In this document: positions 33,073 to 42,375 of the stretch, in pieces
Layout of the letters: each line of letters begins with the position of its first letter
Position numbering within the stretch: position 1 is the first letter of the stretch
NCBI GenBank assembly: GCA_020721345.1
Contig: DYMX01000005.1
Location: 1 to 60,898, forward strand
Length of the DNA: 60,898 bases
Origin: Sulfurovum sp.
GTDB taxonomy: Bacteria > Campylobacterota > Campylobacteria > Campylobacterales > Sulfurovaceae
Reading direction: 5' to 3'
Program-made: the position numbers and the translations under genes
The notes under the pieces: model-generated
What the model was told of the DNA's origin: nothing
Database searches by the model: none
Seen by the model: only the letters and a program-made list of their open reading frames with translations

Positions 33073-33459
33073 TTATTCTATATCAGCGTTATTGCCATTT
33101 TTTGGCGTATTTGACGGACTAAAATACAATGCCAAAAGTCTAAAGATAAAAAATATAAAAATTACAAGCAGTAAAAATAAAATTCTATCTTCATTGACGG
33201 TAGGCTGCGTAACATGGATGATGACATCCCTGATTAAAAATATGATAAAAATATCTATAACAAATCTCAGCTGAACTCGTTTTTTCTCTATAAAGTCAAC
33301 TATCATGCGAACCACTTCTATCATAACAACAAACTCTAACATTAAAGTTACAGCGATATAGAAAGGCACTTTGGCTATAAATATAGCCGAGAAAATAACA
33401 GTAGCTATAACAACTGCATAGTATTTTTTTAAAAAATTTTTCATGCGATATTTTACCAT
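33073..33459 (-). CDS. PsiE-like small membrane protein
   Basis: About 128 residues with four hydrophobic segments (roughly 12-30, 34-52, 68-85, 90-112). VVMIEVVRMIVDFIEKKRVQLRFVIDI and FLIRDVIIHV match the phosphate-starvation-inducible PsiE family, whose function is not known. Start choice is unsure: ATG 33459 or ATG 33444, neither with a good ribosome site. It lies between the thioredoxin-fold-like gene and rlmH on the minus strand. No Pho box is evident upstream. Confidence 0.7.
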   Translation of the reverse strand: MVKYRMKNFLKKYYAVVIATVIFSAIFIAKVPFYIAVTLMLEFVVMIEVVRMIVDFIEKKRVQLRFVIDIFIIFLIRDVIIHVTQPTVNEDRILFLLLVIFIFFIFRLLALYFSPSNTPKNGNNADIE

Positions 33460-33476
33460 AAATTATTACTGATTAA

Positions 33477-34001
33477 TTACTTTATGGCTTCCAAAAACTC
33501 TTTTTCATTTACGGCATAAGCTACATTAGTGATCTTTTTATTTTCGAGCGTAGCGATGATGATCTTGTCTTTGTTCTTTTCATCAAGAAGCGGTTTTGCC
33601 AAAGTCGGCTCAAATATCAGAAGTACAGAATATTTGCTCTTTTTAAGATCAGGCATCGCCATAAAATTTCTAATAGCTATGGGCATAGGGCTGATATCTG
33701 CAACGAATAGCATATTTTTTGACGGCAAAAAATCAGCTGACTGGGCGGCCAAATAGTTTTTTACTACATGTCCCATTCCTTTTGAAAAAACAAAAATTAC
33801 TTTTTTTGTATCATTTTTGAGTGAATGTATCTCATTATGTTGATCTGGCAAAGCAAAATCTATATTTGAACCCACAATCAACCCGTTTGTCGATTTGGCA
33901 AGATAGCCTTGTTTGTCAAATATCTCTTTGCTTCCAAAAGCTACAAGAGCAGCTATGATAACAAGTAGAGATAAGGCTAAAATCATCATTTTTTTAAGCA
34001 T
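33477..34001 (-). CDS. Membrane-anchored thioredoxin-fold-like protein without CxxC
   Basis: About 174 residues from ATG 34001 behind AAGGG. An N-terminal anchor (LKKMMILALSLLVIIAALVAFG) precedes a domain with the strand order of a thioredoxin fold: GLIVGSNIDFALPDQHNEIHSL resembles AhpC/TlpA openings and KKVIFVFSKGMGHVVKNYL sits where CxxC should be. There is no cysteine at all, so it cannot be a redox thioredoxin. Similar proteins are sometimes named FAD/FMN-containing dehydrogenase, for which I see no support. Its function is unknown; it sits after accD. Confidence 0.6.
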   Translation of the reverse strand: MLKKMMILALSLLVIIAALVAFGSKEIFDKQGYLAKSTNGLIVGSNIDFALPDQHNEIHSLKNDTKKVIFVFSKGMGHVVKNYLAAQSADFLPSKNMLFVADISPMPIAIRNFMAMPDLKKSKYSVLLIFEPTLAKPLLDEKNKDKIIIATLENKKITNVAYAVNEKEFLEAIK

Positions 34002-34035
34002 ATTTACCCTTTTTATAATAGACAATATTAATACG

Positions 34036-34890
34036 CTATTTATTGTTAAAGAACTTCAGGAAGTCTGATATGGTTTTTTTCATATCAAATCTATTTACAA
34101 CCATATCCACAAGTCCGTGCTGAAGTAGAAATTCTGATCTCTGGAACCCTTCAGGCAGATCAACGCCAACTGTTTGCTTTATAACCCTTGCGCCTGCAAA
34201 ACCTACAAGCGCGCCCGGTTCAGCTATAATGATATCTCCAAGCATAGCAAAAGAGGCGCTTACGCCACCCATGGTAGGGTCAGTAAGAACAGATATAAAA
34301 GGTAGTTTTGCGGCGGCAAGATGATTCAAAGCAGCAGAAGTTTTGCTCATCTGCATGAGCGAGTATGTACTTTCTTGCATCCTTGCACCACCGCTTGCGC
34401 TTATGATAATAACGCCTGTTCTATTCTCAATGGCTCTATTTACGGCTCTGACTATCTTTTCACCCTCAACAGAACCTAAGCTACCGCCCATGAAAGCAAA
34501 ATCAAACACAACAAGCTCTACCTCTTCTGTGTTTATCTGACAGCTTCCACTTACTATACATGATGTTTTTCCGGTTTTTGCCTTACTCTCTTCGAGTCTT
34601 TTTTTATAACTTTTTTTATCTGAAAACTCAAGCGGATCCGTTGGCGCTAAGTTTGCGTCAAACTCTACAAAAGTTCCCTCGTCAACAAGCAGAGAAATTC
34701 TTTTATCCGCGCTTATTCTAAAGTGATGATGACACTTTGGGCATACTTCATTTTTTGCTTCTATCTCTTTATAATAAACCAAAGACAAGCAGTTTGGACA
34801 TTTTATCCATTGATTATGAACGCTGGTCTGCGCTTCTTCTTTGTGCGCAACTTTATCATACATATTTTTAAATAGATTGCTAAATTTCAT
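34036..34890 (-). CDS. accD: Acetyl-CoA carboxylase carboxyltransferase, beta subunit
   Basis: A 284-residue AccD. The N-terminal zinc ribbon is CPNC (Cys31, Cys34) and CPKC (Cys50, Cys53). The crotonase-type core has VVFDFAFMGGSLGSVEGEKIVRA, IISASGGARMQE, LTDPTMGGVSASFAMLGDI and AEPGALVGFAGARVI. With AccA it moves CO2 from biotin to acetyl-CoA, making malonyl-CoA. In this organism the acetyl-CoA is likely to come from ATP citrate lyase. A copy of the dispersed three-hairpin element lies directly upstream, in the gap to the phosphatase-like gene. Confidence 0.95.
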   Translation of the reverse strand: MKFSNLFKNMYDKVAHKEEAQTSVHNQWIKCPNCLSLVYYKEIEAKNEVCPKCHHHFRISADKRISLLVDEGTFVEFDANLAPTDPLEFSDKKSYKKRLEESKAKTGKTSCIVSGSCQINTEEVELVVFDFAFMGGSLGSVEGEKIVRAVNRAIENRTGVIIISASGGARMQESTYSLMQMSKTSAALNHLAAAKLPFISVLTDPTMGGVSASFAMLGDIIIAEPGALVGFAGARVIKQTVGVDLPEGFQRSEFLLQHGLVDMVVNRFDMKKTISDFLKFFNNK

Positions 34891-34914
34891 TTATTCTCCT
34901 ACGAAACTATTAAT

Positions 34915-34983
34915 AATCTATTTTTTGGGCAAAACCCAAAAAATAGGTCTTCAACAGACGGCTCTCGCAACTTGTCGCTCTTA
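34915..34983 (-). repeat. Dispersed three-hairpin element, copy 3
   Basis: On the minus strand, between the inositol-phosphatase-like gene and accD, in their direction of transcription. Stem A is GCGAC-AA-GTTGC, stem B GTCT-GTTGA-AGAC, and stem C TATTTTTTGGG/CCCAAAAAATA (34919-34929 with 34935-34945). Stem C has GGG/CCC where copies 1 and 2 have AGC/GCT and GGC/GCC, so pairing is kept while bases change. Confidence 0.78.
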
Positions 34984-34988
34984 AATAC

Positions 34989-35717
34989 TTACTTTAAGCC
35001 ATTCAATATACCAAAGAGCTTGGCAACAATTTCTTTGTCTTTTGAAACTATAGCAAAATCTTCTTGTATTATTACTTCAAGATCTTTGCAAAGCGCCAAT
35101 CCTGCCACAACATCATATATCCTGATGGGGCCTACAAAAATGACAAAATCTACCCAGTGGGCATAAGCCAAAGAAAGCGCAACGGCTCCGGGCGATCTGA
35201 ATTTGATCTTGTTATCTTTAAGTAGCTGCACTATTTTTGGATTGTCATAAGCTCTTTCAAAAATACCTATTTTGCTAAAGTTATTTTTTTCTATTCTATC
35301 CCATTTATCATCAAACAATTTACCATACATAGGCACTTCTCCCTCGGATATCCAAAAAACTTCATTGCTAGCGAGATTGCAAACTATCGCATCTTCTAAT
35401 ATGCCATCACTGTTCAAAAGAGCGACCGAAGTTCCGTAATAACTAAAATTTGAAGTTATGTTGTCACTTCCATCTATGGGATCAATGATTATTTTATATT
35501 CACCATCATTCATGACACCGGACTCTTCTGATTCAATACTCCCAAACCTGCTCAAATGTTCAAAAAATATCTTTTCTGCAACAAGGTCAAAACCGCTGCT
35601 TATGTCTCCGCCTGCGCCCTTTGTATGCTTTTGATACATTGATTCTTTATCAATCAAATTGATCGCTTCAAAAACTTCTCTATTGGCTTTCAATGCTGTC
35701 TTTAAAAAATCATTCAT
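34989..35717 (-). CDS. Inositol monophosphatase family protein (CysQ/SuhB-like)
   Basis: A 242-residue metal-dependent phosphatase. The metal-binding motifs are SIESEESGVM, IIDPIDGSDN (classic DPIDGT/S) and the C-terminal IRIYDVVAGLALCKD, in place of WDxAAG. Candidate substrates are 3'-phosphoadenosine-5'-phosphate, inositol phosphate or a sugar phosphate, and the sequence does not say which. The altered C-terminal motif (YDVVAG) and the short length suggest a subfamily of its own. It lies 4 bp downstream of gltD. Confidence 0.8.
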   Translation of the reverse strand: MNDFLKTALKANREVFEAINLIDKESMYQKHTKGAGGDISSGFDLVAEKIFFEHLSRFGSIESEESGVMNDGEYKIIIDPIDGSDNITSNFSYYGTSVALLNSDGILEDAIVCNLASNEVFWISEGEVPMYGKLFDDKWDRIEKNNFSKIGIFERAYDNPKIVQLLKDNKIKFRSPGAVALSLAYAHWVDFVIFVGPIRIYDVVAGLALCKDLEVIIQEDFAIVSKDKEIVAKLFGILNGLK

Positions 35718-35721
35718 TTTA

Positions 35722-37104
35722 TTATTTTAAAAGTTTTTCAATTATTGCCTTAGCGGCATCTCTTCCGTCTTTAACGGCAGTTACAACCAAGTCTGCTCCT
35801 CTATGACAATCGCCTCCTGCATAAACGCCTGTTTTTGTTGTTTCATAGTTCTCATCTACCAAAACCTGACCCCACTTGTCGGTTTCTATGCCGTTTGATG
35901 ACAAAAAGTTATAATCTTGCATATCAAATCCAAGCGCAAATATAACAACATCTGCTTCAACATTGAAATTGCTGCCACTGATCTCTTCTATTTTTTGTTT
36001 GCCGTCTGCTTCTGAAACAGTTAATTTTGTTTTAACCATTTCAACACCTATAACTTCTGACCTATCGTTAATAATCAAATTTTTAGGCGATACATAAAAC
36101 TCAAATTCAACACCCTCTTCTTTAGCATTAACATATTCTTTTTTACTTCCTGGCATATGAGCGGCATCTCTTCTATAAAGACATTTTACGCTTTTTGCTT
36201 TTTCTCTAAGCGCAGTTCTAACACAATCCATTGCAGTATCTCCGCCACCTATCACAACAACATTTTTATCTTTTACATCAATGGCTTTAGAAACTTTTTC
36301 TCCAAAAAGACCTTTTTGTATATTTGTCAAAAAGTCCATAGCGAGATATACATTTTGCGCATCTTCGTTTGCAATAGAAGCTTTTTTGCCTTTAGTGGCT
36401 CCGACGCCGATAAATACTGCATCAAAATTTTCAAGTAATTCTTCAAAACTTACATCCTTGCCGACTTCAACATTTTGATGAAAGACACATCCTGCTTCTT
36501 CAAGTAATTTTACTCTTCTTGATACGATATTTTTATCAAGTTTAAATCCAGGAATTCCATATGTAAGCAGTCCGCCTGCTCTTGCTTGTTTATCAAAAAT
36601 CTCAACATCTATGCCGTATCTAAGCAAAAATGTAGCAGCTGAAAGTCCGGCAGGACCGGCACCGACAATAGCAACTTTTTTGCCTGCTTTCGCTTGAGCA
36701 AATTTAGGTTTTAGCCCTTTTTTGAAACCTTCCTCATTTATAAAAGTTTCAACAGAACCTATCGTTATAGCTCCATGTCCGTCATTTAGCGTACATGCGC
36801 CCTCGCATAATCTATCGTGCGGACAAACCCTGCCCATAACTTCCGGGAACGGAGAAAATTCATTTGAAAGCATAAAAGCAAGTTCCAAATCCTTGACTGC
36901 TGTTGCGCTTAGCCATTGCGGGATCAGGTTATGCAGAGGACAACCGTTGTGGCAATACGGATCGCCGCATTGAATACATCTTACTGATTGCTCTGCAGCT
37001 TTTTCTGGTACAAAAACTTCATAAATTTCATCGAAGTCTTTTATCCTTTCAACAACATCTCTTTTTTTAGCATTAACCCTATCTATATCTACAAACTTTT
37101 GCAT
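35722..37104 (-). CDS. gltD: Glutamate synthase, small subunit
   Basis: About 460 residues from ATG 37104, one base after the gltB stop and behind GGAGAG. The N-terminal Fe-S domain has CIQCGDPYCHNGCPLHNLIPQW and CPHDRLCEGACTL. FAD binding follows at VAIVGAGPAGLSAATFLLRYG, NADPH binding at VVVIGGGDTAMDCVRTALR, and the tail GVYAGGDCHRGADLVVTA is typical. GltD feeds electrons from NADPH (or NADH) to GltB, which makes two glutamates from glutamine and 2-oxoglutarate. Two or three residues at the extreme N-terminus depend on the start used. Confidence 0.95.
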   Translation of the reverse strand: MQKFVDIDRVNAKKRDVVERIKDFDEIYEVFVPEKAAEQSVRCIQCGDPYCHNGCPLHNLIPQWLSATAVKDLELAFMLSNEFSPFPEVMGRVCPHDRLCEGACTLNDGHGAITIGSVETFINEEGFKKGLKPKFAQAKAGKKVAIVGAGPAGLSAATFLLRYGIDVEIFDKQARAGGLLTYGIPGFKLDKNIVSRRVKLLEEAGCVFHQNVEVGKDVSFEELLENFDAVFIGVGATKGKKASIANEDAQNVYLAMDFLTNIQKGLFGEKVSKAIDVKDKNVVVIGGGDTAMDCVRTALREKAKSVKCLYRRDAAHMPGSKKEYVNAKEEGVEFEFYVSPKNLIINDRSEVIGVEMVKTKLTVSEADGKQKIEEISGSNFNVEADVVIFALGFDMQDYNFLSSNGIETDKWGQVLVDENYETTKTGVYAGGDCHRGADLVVTAVKDGRDAAKAIIEKLLK

Positions 37105-37105
37105 A

Positions 37106-40100
37106 TTACTCTCCTGCTCCAATCTTCAATGGACCCTTCATATCTTTCGGTCTTACTATCCAGAAGTTTCTGATCTCTACTCTAAAATTATCAATTATCT
37201 CTTTAGCTACAACACTCTTTGTTTCATTGTAATAATCTTTTAGTAATTTTTTAAGATAATATCTCTCTATATCTGTTTCATCCGTGTCTATTCTTCTCGG
37301 CTCAACTAACTCTTGATTTATATTTTCCACAAAATCATGAGCTTTATCATATACAAATGCAACGCCGCCTGTCATACCCGCGCCAAAGTTTACACCTGTT
37401 TTGCCCAGAATTACAACAACGCCGCCGGTCATATATTCACACGGATGATCTCCTGTGCCTTCTACGATAGCTATAGCTCCTGAATTTCTAACGGCAAATC
37501 TCTCCCCTACTAAGCCACTAATGTAAAGTTTTCCACCTGTTGCGCCGTAAAGACATGTATTGCCTCCTAGAGAATATCCTTCTCTTGCCTTGTCTGAAGT
37601 AATTACGATCCTGCCGCCGTTCATACCTTTACCGATGTAGTCATTACCGGCGCCGTTTACATGTATAGAAACACCGTTTATCAAAAATGCGCCCAAAGAC
37701 TGTCCGCCTGTGCCGTTTAGTCTGATATCAATAGTACCGCTTGACAATCCTTTGTCGCCATAGTATTTTGCTATCTCACCTGAGATTCTTGCTCCGAAGC
37801 TTCTATTTAGATTTGATATTTCACTTTCTATAACGATAGGTTCATCAGGATTTTTAATCGCGGTCATAACTTGAGACAATATCTCTTTTTCAAACTCATT
37901 TTTGTCATATGGTTCATTGGACTCTACTTGATGCGTATTTGGACCGTCTAGTCTATGTATCAAGCCTTCAAAAGAGAATTTTTTTGCAAAATTATCATTG
38001 ATTATCTCGAGAATTTCATTTTTGCCGATTATCTCTTCAAGCGACTTATATCCAAGGCTTGCAAGTATCTCTCTGACATCTTCTGCAAGCAATGTAAAGT
38101 AGTTTATAACTCTCTCTACGGTCCCCTCATAATGATCTCTTAGTCTTTCATCTTGTGTTGCTATACCTACACTACATTTATTTAGATGACAGATTCTAAG
38201 TATTTTACAGCCAACAACTGTTAGTACACCCGTTCCAAATGCAAATTTCTCTGCGCCAAAAATTGCCGCTTTTACTACATCAAGACCCGTTTTAAGTCCG
38301 CCGTCTGTTTCTATCTCAACCTGACCCCTTAGATTGTTTGCTTTTAGGGCATTGTGTGCCTCGATAAGGCCAAGCTCCCAAGGATTGCCTGCGAATTTTA
38401 TGGATCCGATAGGTGCGGCTCCCGTTCCACCGTCTGCGCCAGATATAATGATCTTGTCTGCGTATGCTTTTGCAACGCCTGCCGCGATCGTACCCACACC
38501 TGCAGTTGAAACAAGCTTAACCGCTATCTTTGCTTCCGGATTTACTTGCTTAAGGTCAAAAATAAGCTGCGCTAGATCTTCGATCGAATAAATATCATGA
38601 TGAGGAGGAGGCGATATAAGCGTAACGCCCGGCATTGTATGACGGAGTCTGGCAATAAGCGGACTTACTTTATGTCCAGGCAGCTGACCGCCCTCACCCG
38701 GTTTTGCGCCTTGCGCTACTTTGACCTGTATCTCTTCTGCAGATCTAAGGTACGCCGGCGTTACGCCAAAACGACCCGATGCAACTTGCTTGATCTTTGA
38801 ATTTTTAAGAGTTCCAAATCTCGCTTCATCTTCCCCTCCTTCTCCTGAGTTGCTTTTTGCACCTATGGTGTTCATAGCGATCGCTAGGCATTCGTGGGCT
38901 TCTGGAGAAATGGAGCCAAGACTCATAGCAGCAGTTGAAAATCTTGCAAAAATATTTTCTTTTGACTCGACTTCTTTTATATCTATGGGTTTTCTGTCGC
39001 TTTTTAAAACAAAAAAGTCACGAATGAATTTTTTATCTCTTTTATTGATAATATTTTTAAGCTTCTCAAAATCTTCTTTCTTTCCGCTTTTTGCAAGAGC
39101 ATGAATAGCATGAACAGTCGAAGGCGCAAAATCATGATACTCCGCGCCGTCCAAGTATTTATAGAATCCACCTATATTTAGTGGATATAATCTATATTTT
39201 GTATTTTCACAAAAAGCCTCTTTGTGCGTTTTTGTAAGCCTCTGCTCTATATCTTCATAGCTTAGTCCATGAAGCAAAGAATGAGCGCCGTTAAAACACT
39301 CTTCCACTATTTCTTTTGACAGACCTATAACATCAAATAGGCTTGAGTTTCTATAACTTGCGATAGTAGAAATACCCATTTTTGACATAATTTTTAAAAG
39401 ACCGGCATTTATGGCTTTTCTTACTTTTTTTAGGATCGGTGCAAGATCTACATTTTCATCTTTTCTTTTTTCCATAAGAGCAATACTTTGGTACATCATA
39501 TAAGGATATATCGCCGCTGCTCCAAAAGCTATCACACAAGCAGCCATATGCGAATCATAAACTTCACCGCTTACCGCAACAACACTTGTAAGGTGTCTCA
39601 CGCCTGTTTTGAGTAGTTTTTCATTTAATGCGCCAACAACCATAAGCATCGGCATAACATTATTATCTTTATCTAAATCTCTATCATCTAGAATGATTAT
39701 TCTGATGCCTTCATTTTTAACATCATTAGCTATATCACCGGTCAACTTCTGCAGTGAACCTCTTAGATCGGACGTAAATGTGGTGCTGTATGTTTTTGCC
39801 TTATAGTTGGCGTCATATCTTGCATCTTTGTCGCTGCCGAAAGCTTTTAGAATTTCTAGTTTTTCTAAAGACAAAATAGGTGAAACCGTTTTTAATCTTT
39901 TTGCATGAAGAGCATCATCTGTCAATATATTTCTAGCTTCCCCAAAGCCTGTATTTAAGCTCATTACGACCTTTTCTCTGATCGGATCTATCGGAGGATT
40001 GGTAACTTGCGCAAATTTTTCTCTAAAGAAGTCAGAAAAATTTCTTTGAGTATTTGAAAATGCGGCAAGAGGAGTATCGTCACCCATTGATGCCGTTGTC

Positions 40101-41527
40101 TCTTTGCCTTCCTCTGCCATAGATGCCAAAACTTGGTCTTGAACTTCAAGCGTTATATTGAAAAATCTCTGTCTTGCTTCCATCTCCTCTTTTTGAGGAA
40201 TATCTATATGAGAAAATGGGTTTGTCATATACTCTTGAAGATATGTCATATTTTCATTTAGCCATTTATCGTATGGCTCTCTATTTTTTAGATAATTGTC
40301 TATATCGCAATTTTTAAGAACAGTTCCGTATTTTAGGTCAACACCCATCATTTGACCGGATTGAAGCCTGCCTCTTTCTATTATATCGTCTTCTGCTATA
40401 TCAAGTACACCGTATTCGGACGAGATGATAAGTCTGTTATCTTTTGTAACTATATATTTTGCAGGTCTAAGTCCATTTCTGTCTAACACACAACCGATAT
40501 ATCTTCCGTTTGTCATACTAACAGCTGCCGGTCCGTCCCACGCCTCAAAACATGTGCTTACATACTCATAAAATGCTCTAAGTTTTGGATCCATATGAGG
40601 CGCATTTTGCCAAGGCGCAGGCAGAAGCGATCTAGCTGATTTGAAGAAATCAACACCATTTACTATCAAAAATTCAAAAAAGTTATCCATACTTGCGCTA
40701 TCACTCATCCCGTCTTGGATTATAGGCAATAGTCTTTTTATCTCATCGTCTGAAAATATTTCACTCTTAAGGAACTCGCTTCTAGCCGCGACATTAAATC
40801 TATTTGCTTCAACAGAGTTTATTTCTCCATTATGAGCTATCATTCTAAACGGCTGAGCTAGTTTCCATTGCGGCAATGTATTTGTCGAAAATCTTTGATG
40901 GAATAGTCCGAAAGATATCTCAAAATCCTTATCTGCAAGGTCTTTGTAAAACTCTTTGATATGCGTAGGCATAACAAGTCCTTTATAAGAAACCACAGAA
41001 GTTGAAAACGACGGAATATAAAAATCTTTGCTCTCTTTCAATCTTGCCTCTATCTCTCTTCTTGAAAGATAAACAAGCGCATCAAATCTTCTTGCGCCTA
41101 TAAGAGAATTTGGGGTTACAAAAATTTGTTTTATATTTGGCAGCATCTCAAGCGCTTGAACACCTAAAGCTTCCGTATCCACAGGAACTTCTCTTGTAAA
41201 AACAACCCTCAAGTCATTGTTTTGGCATATCTCGCTGATAACATCAAGATCGCTATCATTTTTGCTAAAAACCATACCTACGGCATAAGTTTTAGGCAAT
41301 ATAATGTCTTCTTTTTTCGCGACTTTAGAAAAAAACTTTTTAGGAATTGACAAAAGCAGTCCGCTTCCGTCTCCGGTTTTTCCATCAGCGGCGATAGCGC
41401 CCCTGTGCATCATACGTGAAAGTGCAGTGATTGCATCTTCTAAATTTTTGTGAGTTGGTGTATTGTCTATGGAAGCCAACAAACCAAATCCACAGTTATC
41501 TTTAAAAGAGGTAAACAAATTTTGCAT
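37106..41527 (-). CDS. gltB: Glutamate synthase, large subunit
   Basis: A 1473-residue GltB. The first domain is a class II glutaminase whose nucleophile is Cys12 after removal of a short leader (KDNCGFGLLAS). The FMN-binding synthase barrel has PPHHDIYSIEDLAQLIFDLK, ISGADGGTGAAP and the 3Fe-4S cluster region CKILRICHLNKCSVGIATQ. The C-terminal beta helix has GGRIVITSDKAREGYSLGGN repeats. It combines glutamine with 2-oxoglutarate. The latter is a product of the reductive TCA cycle, so this gene ties carbon fixation to nitrogen assimilation. It is followed by gltD and diverges from recO. Confidence 0.97.
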   Translation of the reverse strand: MQNLFTSFKDNCGFGLLASIDNTPTHKNLEDAITALSRMMHRGAIAADGKTGDGSGLLLSIPKKFFSKVAKKEDIILPKTYAVGMVFSKNDSDLDVISEICQNNDLRVVFTREVPVDTEALGVQALEMLPNIKQIFVTPNSLIGARRFDALVYLSRREIEARLKESKDFYIPSFSTSVVSYKGLVMPTHIKEFYKDLADKDFEISFGLFHQRFSTNTLPQWKLAQPFRMIAHNGEINSVEANRFNVAARSEFLKSEIFSDDEIKRLLPIIQDGMSDSASMDNFFEFLIVNGVDFFKSARSLLPAPWQNAPHMDPKLRAFYEYVSTCFEAWDGPAAVSMTNGRYIGCVLDRNGLRPAKYIVTKDNRLIISSEYGVLDIAEDDIIERGRLQSGQMMGVDLKYGTVLKNCDIDNYLKNREPYDKWLNENMTYLQEYMTNPFSHIDIPQKEEMEARQRFFNITLEVQDQVLASMAEEGKETTASMGDDTPLAAFSNTQRNFSDFFREKFAQVTNPPIDPIREKVVMSLNTGFGEARNILTDDALHAKRLKTVSPILSLEKLEILKAFGSDKDARYDANYKAKTYSTTFTSDLRGSLQKLTGDIANDVKNEGIRIIILDDRDLDKDNNVMPMLMVVGALNEKLLKTGVRHLTSVVAVSGEVYDSHMAACVIAFGAAAIYPYMMYQSIALMEKRKDENVDLAPILKKVRKAINAGLLKIMSKMGISTIASYRNSSLFDVIGLSKEIVEECFNGAHSLLHGLSYEDIEQRLTKTHKEAFCENTKYRLYPLNIGGFYKYLDGAEYHDFAPSTVHAIHALAKSGKKEDFEKLKNIINKRDKKFIRDFFVLKSDRKPIDIKEVESKENIFARFSTAAMSLGSISPEAHECLAIAMNTIGAKSNSGEGGEDEARFGTLKNSKIKQVASGRFGVTPAYLRSAEEIQVKVAQGAKPGEGGQLPGHKVSPLIARLRHTMPGVTLISPPPHHDIYSIEDLAQLIFDLKQVNPEAKIAVKLVSTAGVGTIAAGVAKAYADKIIISGADGGTGAAPIGSIKFAGNPWELGLIEAHNALKANNLRGQVEIETDGGLKTGLDVVKAAIFGAEKFAFGTGVLTVVGCKILRICHLNKCSVGIATQDERLRDHYEGTVERVINYFTLLAEDVREILASLGYKSLEEIIGKNEILEIINDNFAKKFSFEGLIHRLDGPNTHQVESNEPYDKNEFEKEILSQVMTAIKNPDEPIVIESEISNLNRSFGARISGEIAKYYGDKGLSSGTIDIRLNGTGGQSLGAFLINGVSIHVNGAGNDYIGKGMNGGRIVITSDKAREGYSLGGNTCLYGATGGKLYISGLVGERFAVRNSGAIAIVEGTGDHPCEYMTGGVVVILGKTGVNFGAGMTGGVAFVYDKAHDFVENINQELVEPRRIDTDETDIERYYLKKLLKDYYNETKSVVAKEIIDNFRVEIRNFWIVRPKDMKGPLKIGAGE

Positions 41528-41634
41528 AAGCCAACCTTAAGTTTATTTTTGATAGGACTACTAAAAATATGCATTTAGTGTGCTTCATTGTATTAAAAAT
41601 ACGCTAAATTACTGCTTATTAATTCTCGCTTTGG

Positions 41635-41640
41635 TATAAT
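41635..41640 (+). promoter_or_regulatory. Probable -10 box of recO
   Basis: TATAAT 29 bp before the proposed ATC start of recO, in the 142-bp space shared with divergent gltB. Confidence 0.5.
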
Positions 41641-41669
41641 GATTGCACTATAACTTTTAAGGAATAAGC

Positions 41670-42287
41670 ATCAAAGGTTTTGTAGTTGATTTGAAAAAAG
41701 CAAAAAATGAAGATATGATAGCATGTGTTTTGACAAAAGATAAGATAAGGTTGTATTATCGTTTTTTTGGCGCTAGACATTCAATACTTCAAATCGGATA
41801 CCTTATAGATTTTGAGCTAGAAGATGAGCATAGCAGTTTTATGCCAAGGCTACGAAACTTGTCACACATACCGTTTTCTTGGATATTTGATAAAAATAAA
41901 TTGCTTTTGTGGCATAAGTTTGTCATGTTATTTGGAACTCATTTGCGTGGTATAGATGATATTGATAACTTCTATTTTGACATCATTTTAGAATCTGCAA
42001 AAAAATGGGATAAACAAAATCCAAAAAGGATAATTTGCGAAAGCTATCTTGAGTTAGTAGAAAAAGAAGGAAGACTGCACTATCCCGACAAGTGTTATAT
42101 ATGTGAACTTGAACTTGGAGACAAAATATCGCTTATGCACTCTTTTTTACCTGCTCATAGCGAATGTATATATGGCTCATCCATACAAAAAAATAAAATT
42201 ATAGATTTTTTTAAAACAAGATCGACACTCCATCTCGAAGATGATGAGATAGAGTATCTATATGATATTATTATGAAAGGATTTTGA
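41670..42287 (+). CDS. recO: RecO-like recombination protein, apparently with ATC start
   Basis: About 205 residues. It resembles the short RecO of Campylobacterota: KGFVVDLKKAKNEDMIACVLT, FGARHSILQIGYLIDFELED, FYFDIILESAKKWDKQNPKRIICESYLELVEKEGRL, and a zinc-binding CYICELELGD with PAHSEC. RecO loads RecA with RecR in DNA repair. The conserved N-terminus begins at 41670, where the codon is ATC; an AAGGA site lies six bases upstream. The frame is closed by TAA at 41658-41660 and contains no ATG, GTG or TTG before TTG 41691, which lacks a ribosome site and would remove conserved residues. Either ATC starts translation or a point mutation has destroyed the start. Confidence 0.8.
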   Translation: MKGFVVDLKKAKNEDMIACVLTKDKIRLYYRFFGARHSILQIGYLIDFELEDEHSSFMPRLRNLSHIPFSWIFDKNKLLLWHKFVMLFGTHLRGIDDIDNFYFDIILESAKKWDKQNPKRIICESYLELVEKEGRLHYPDKCYICELELGDKISLMHSFLPAHSECIYGSSIQKNKIIDFFKTRSTLHLEDDEIEYLYDIIMKGF

Positions 42288-42375
42288 TGTCAAATAACTA
42301 CAATGCTCATCTTCCAATCGTCTCTTCAAGTTGTTTTGTAATATCATAATTGTCTGCAAAAATCTTCAATTATAA

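Noticed and set aside
42288-42375. Short open stretch between recO and yjdM (minus strand, reading KIFADNYDITKQLEETIGR)
   Set aside because: It has about 20 codons, no ATG and no ribosome site. It may be the end of a decayed gene but cannot be supported as one.
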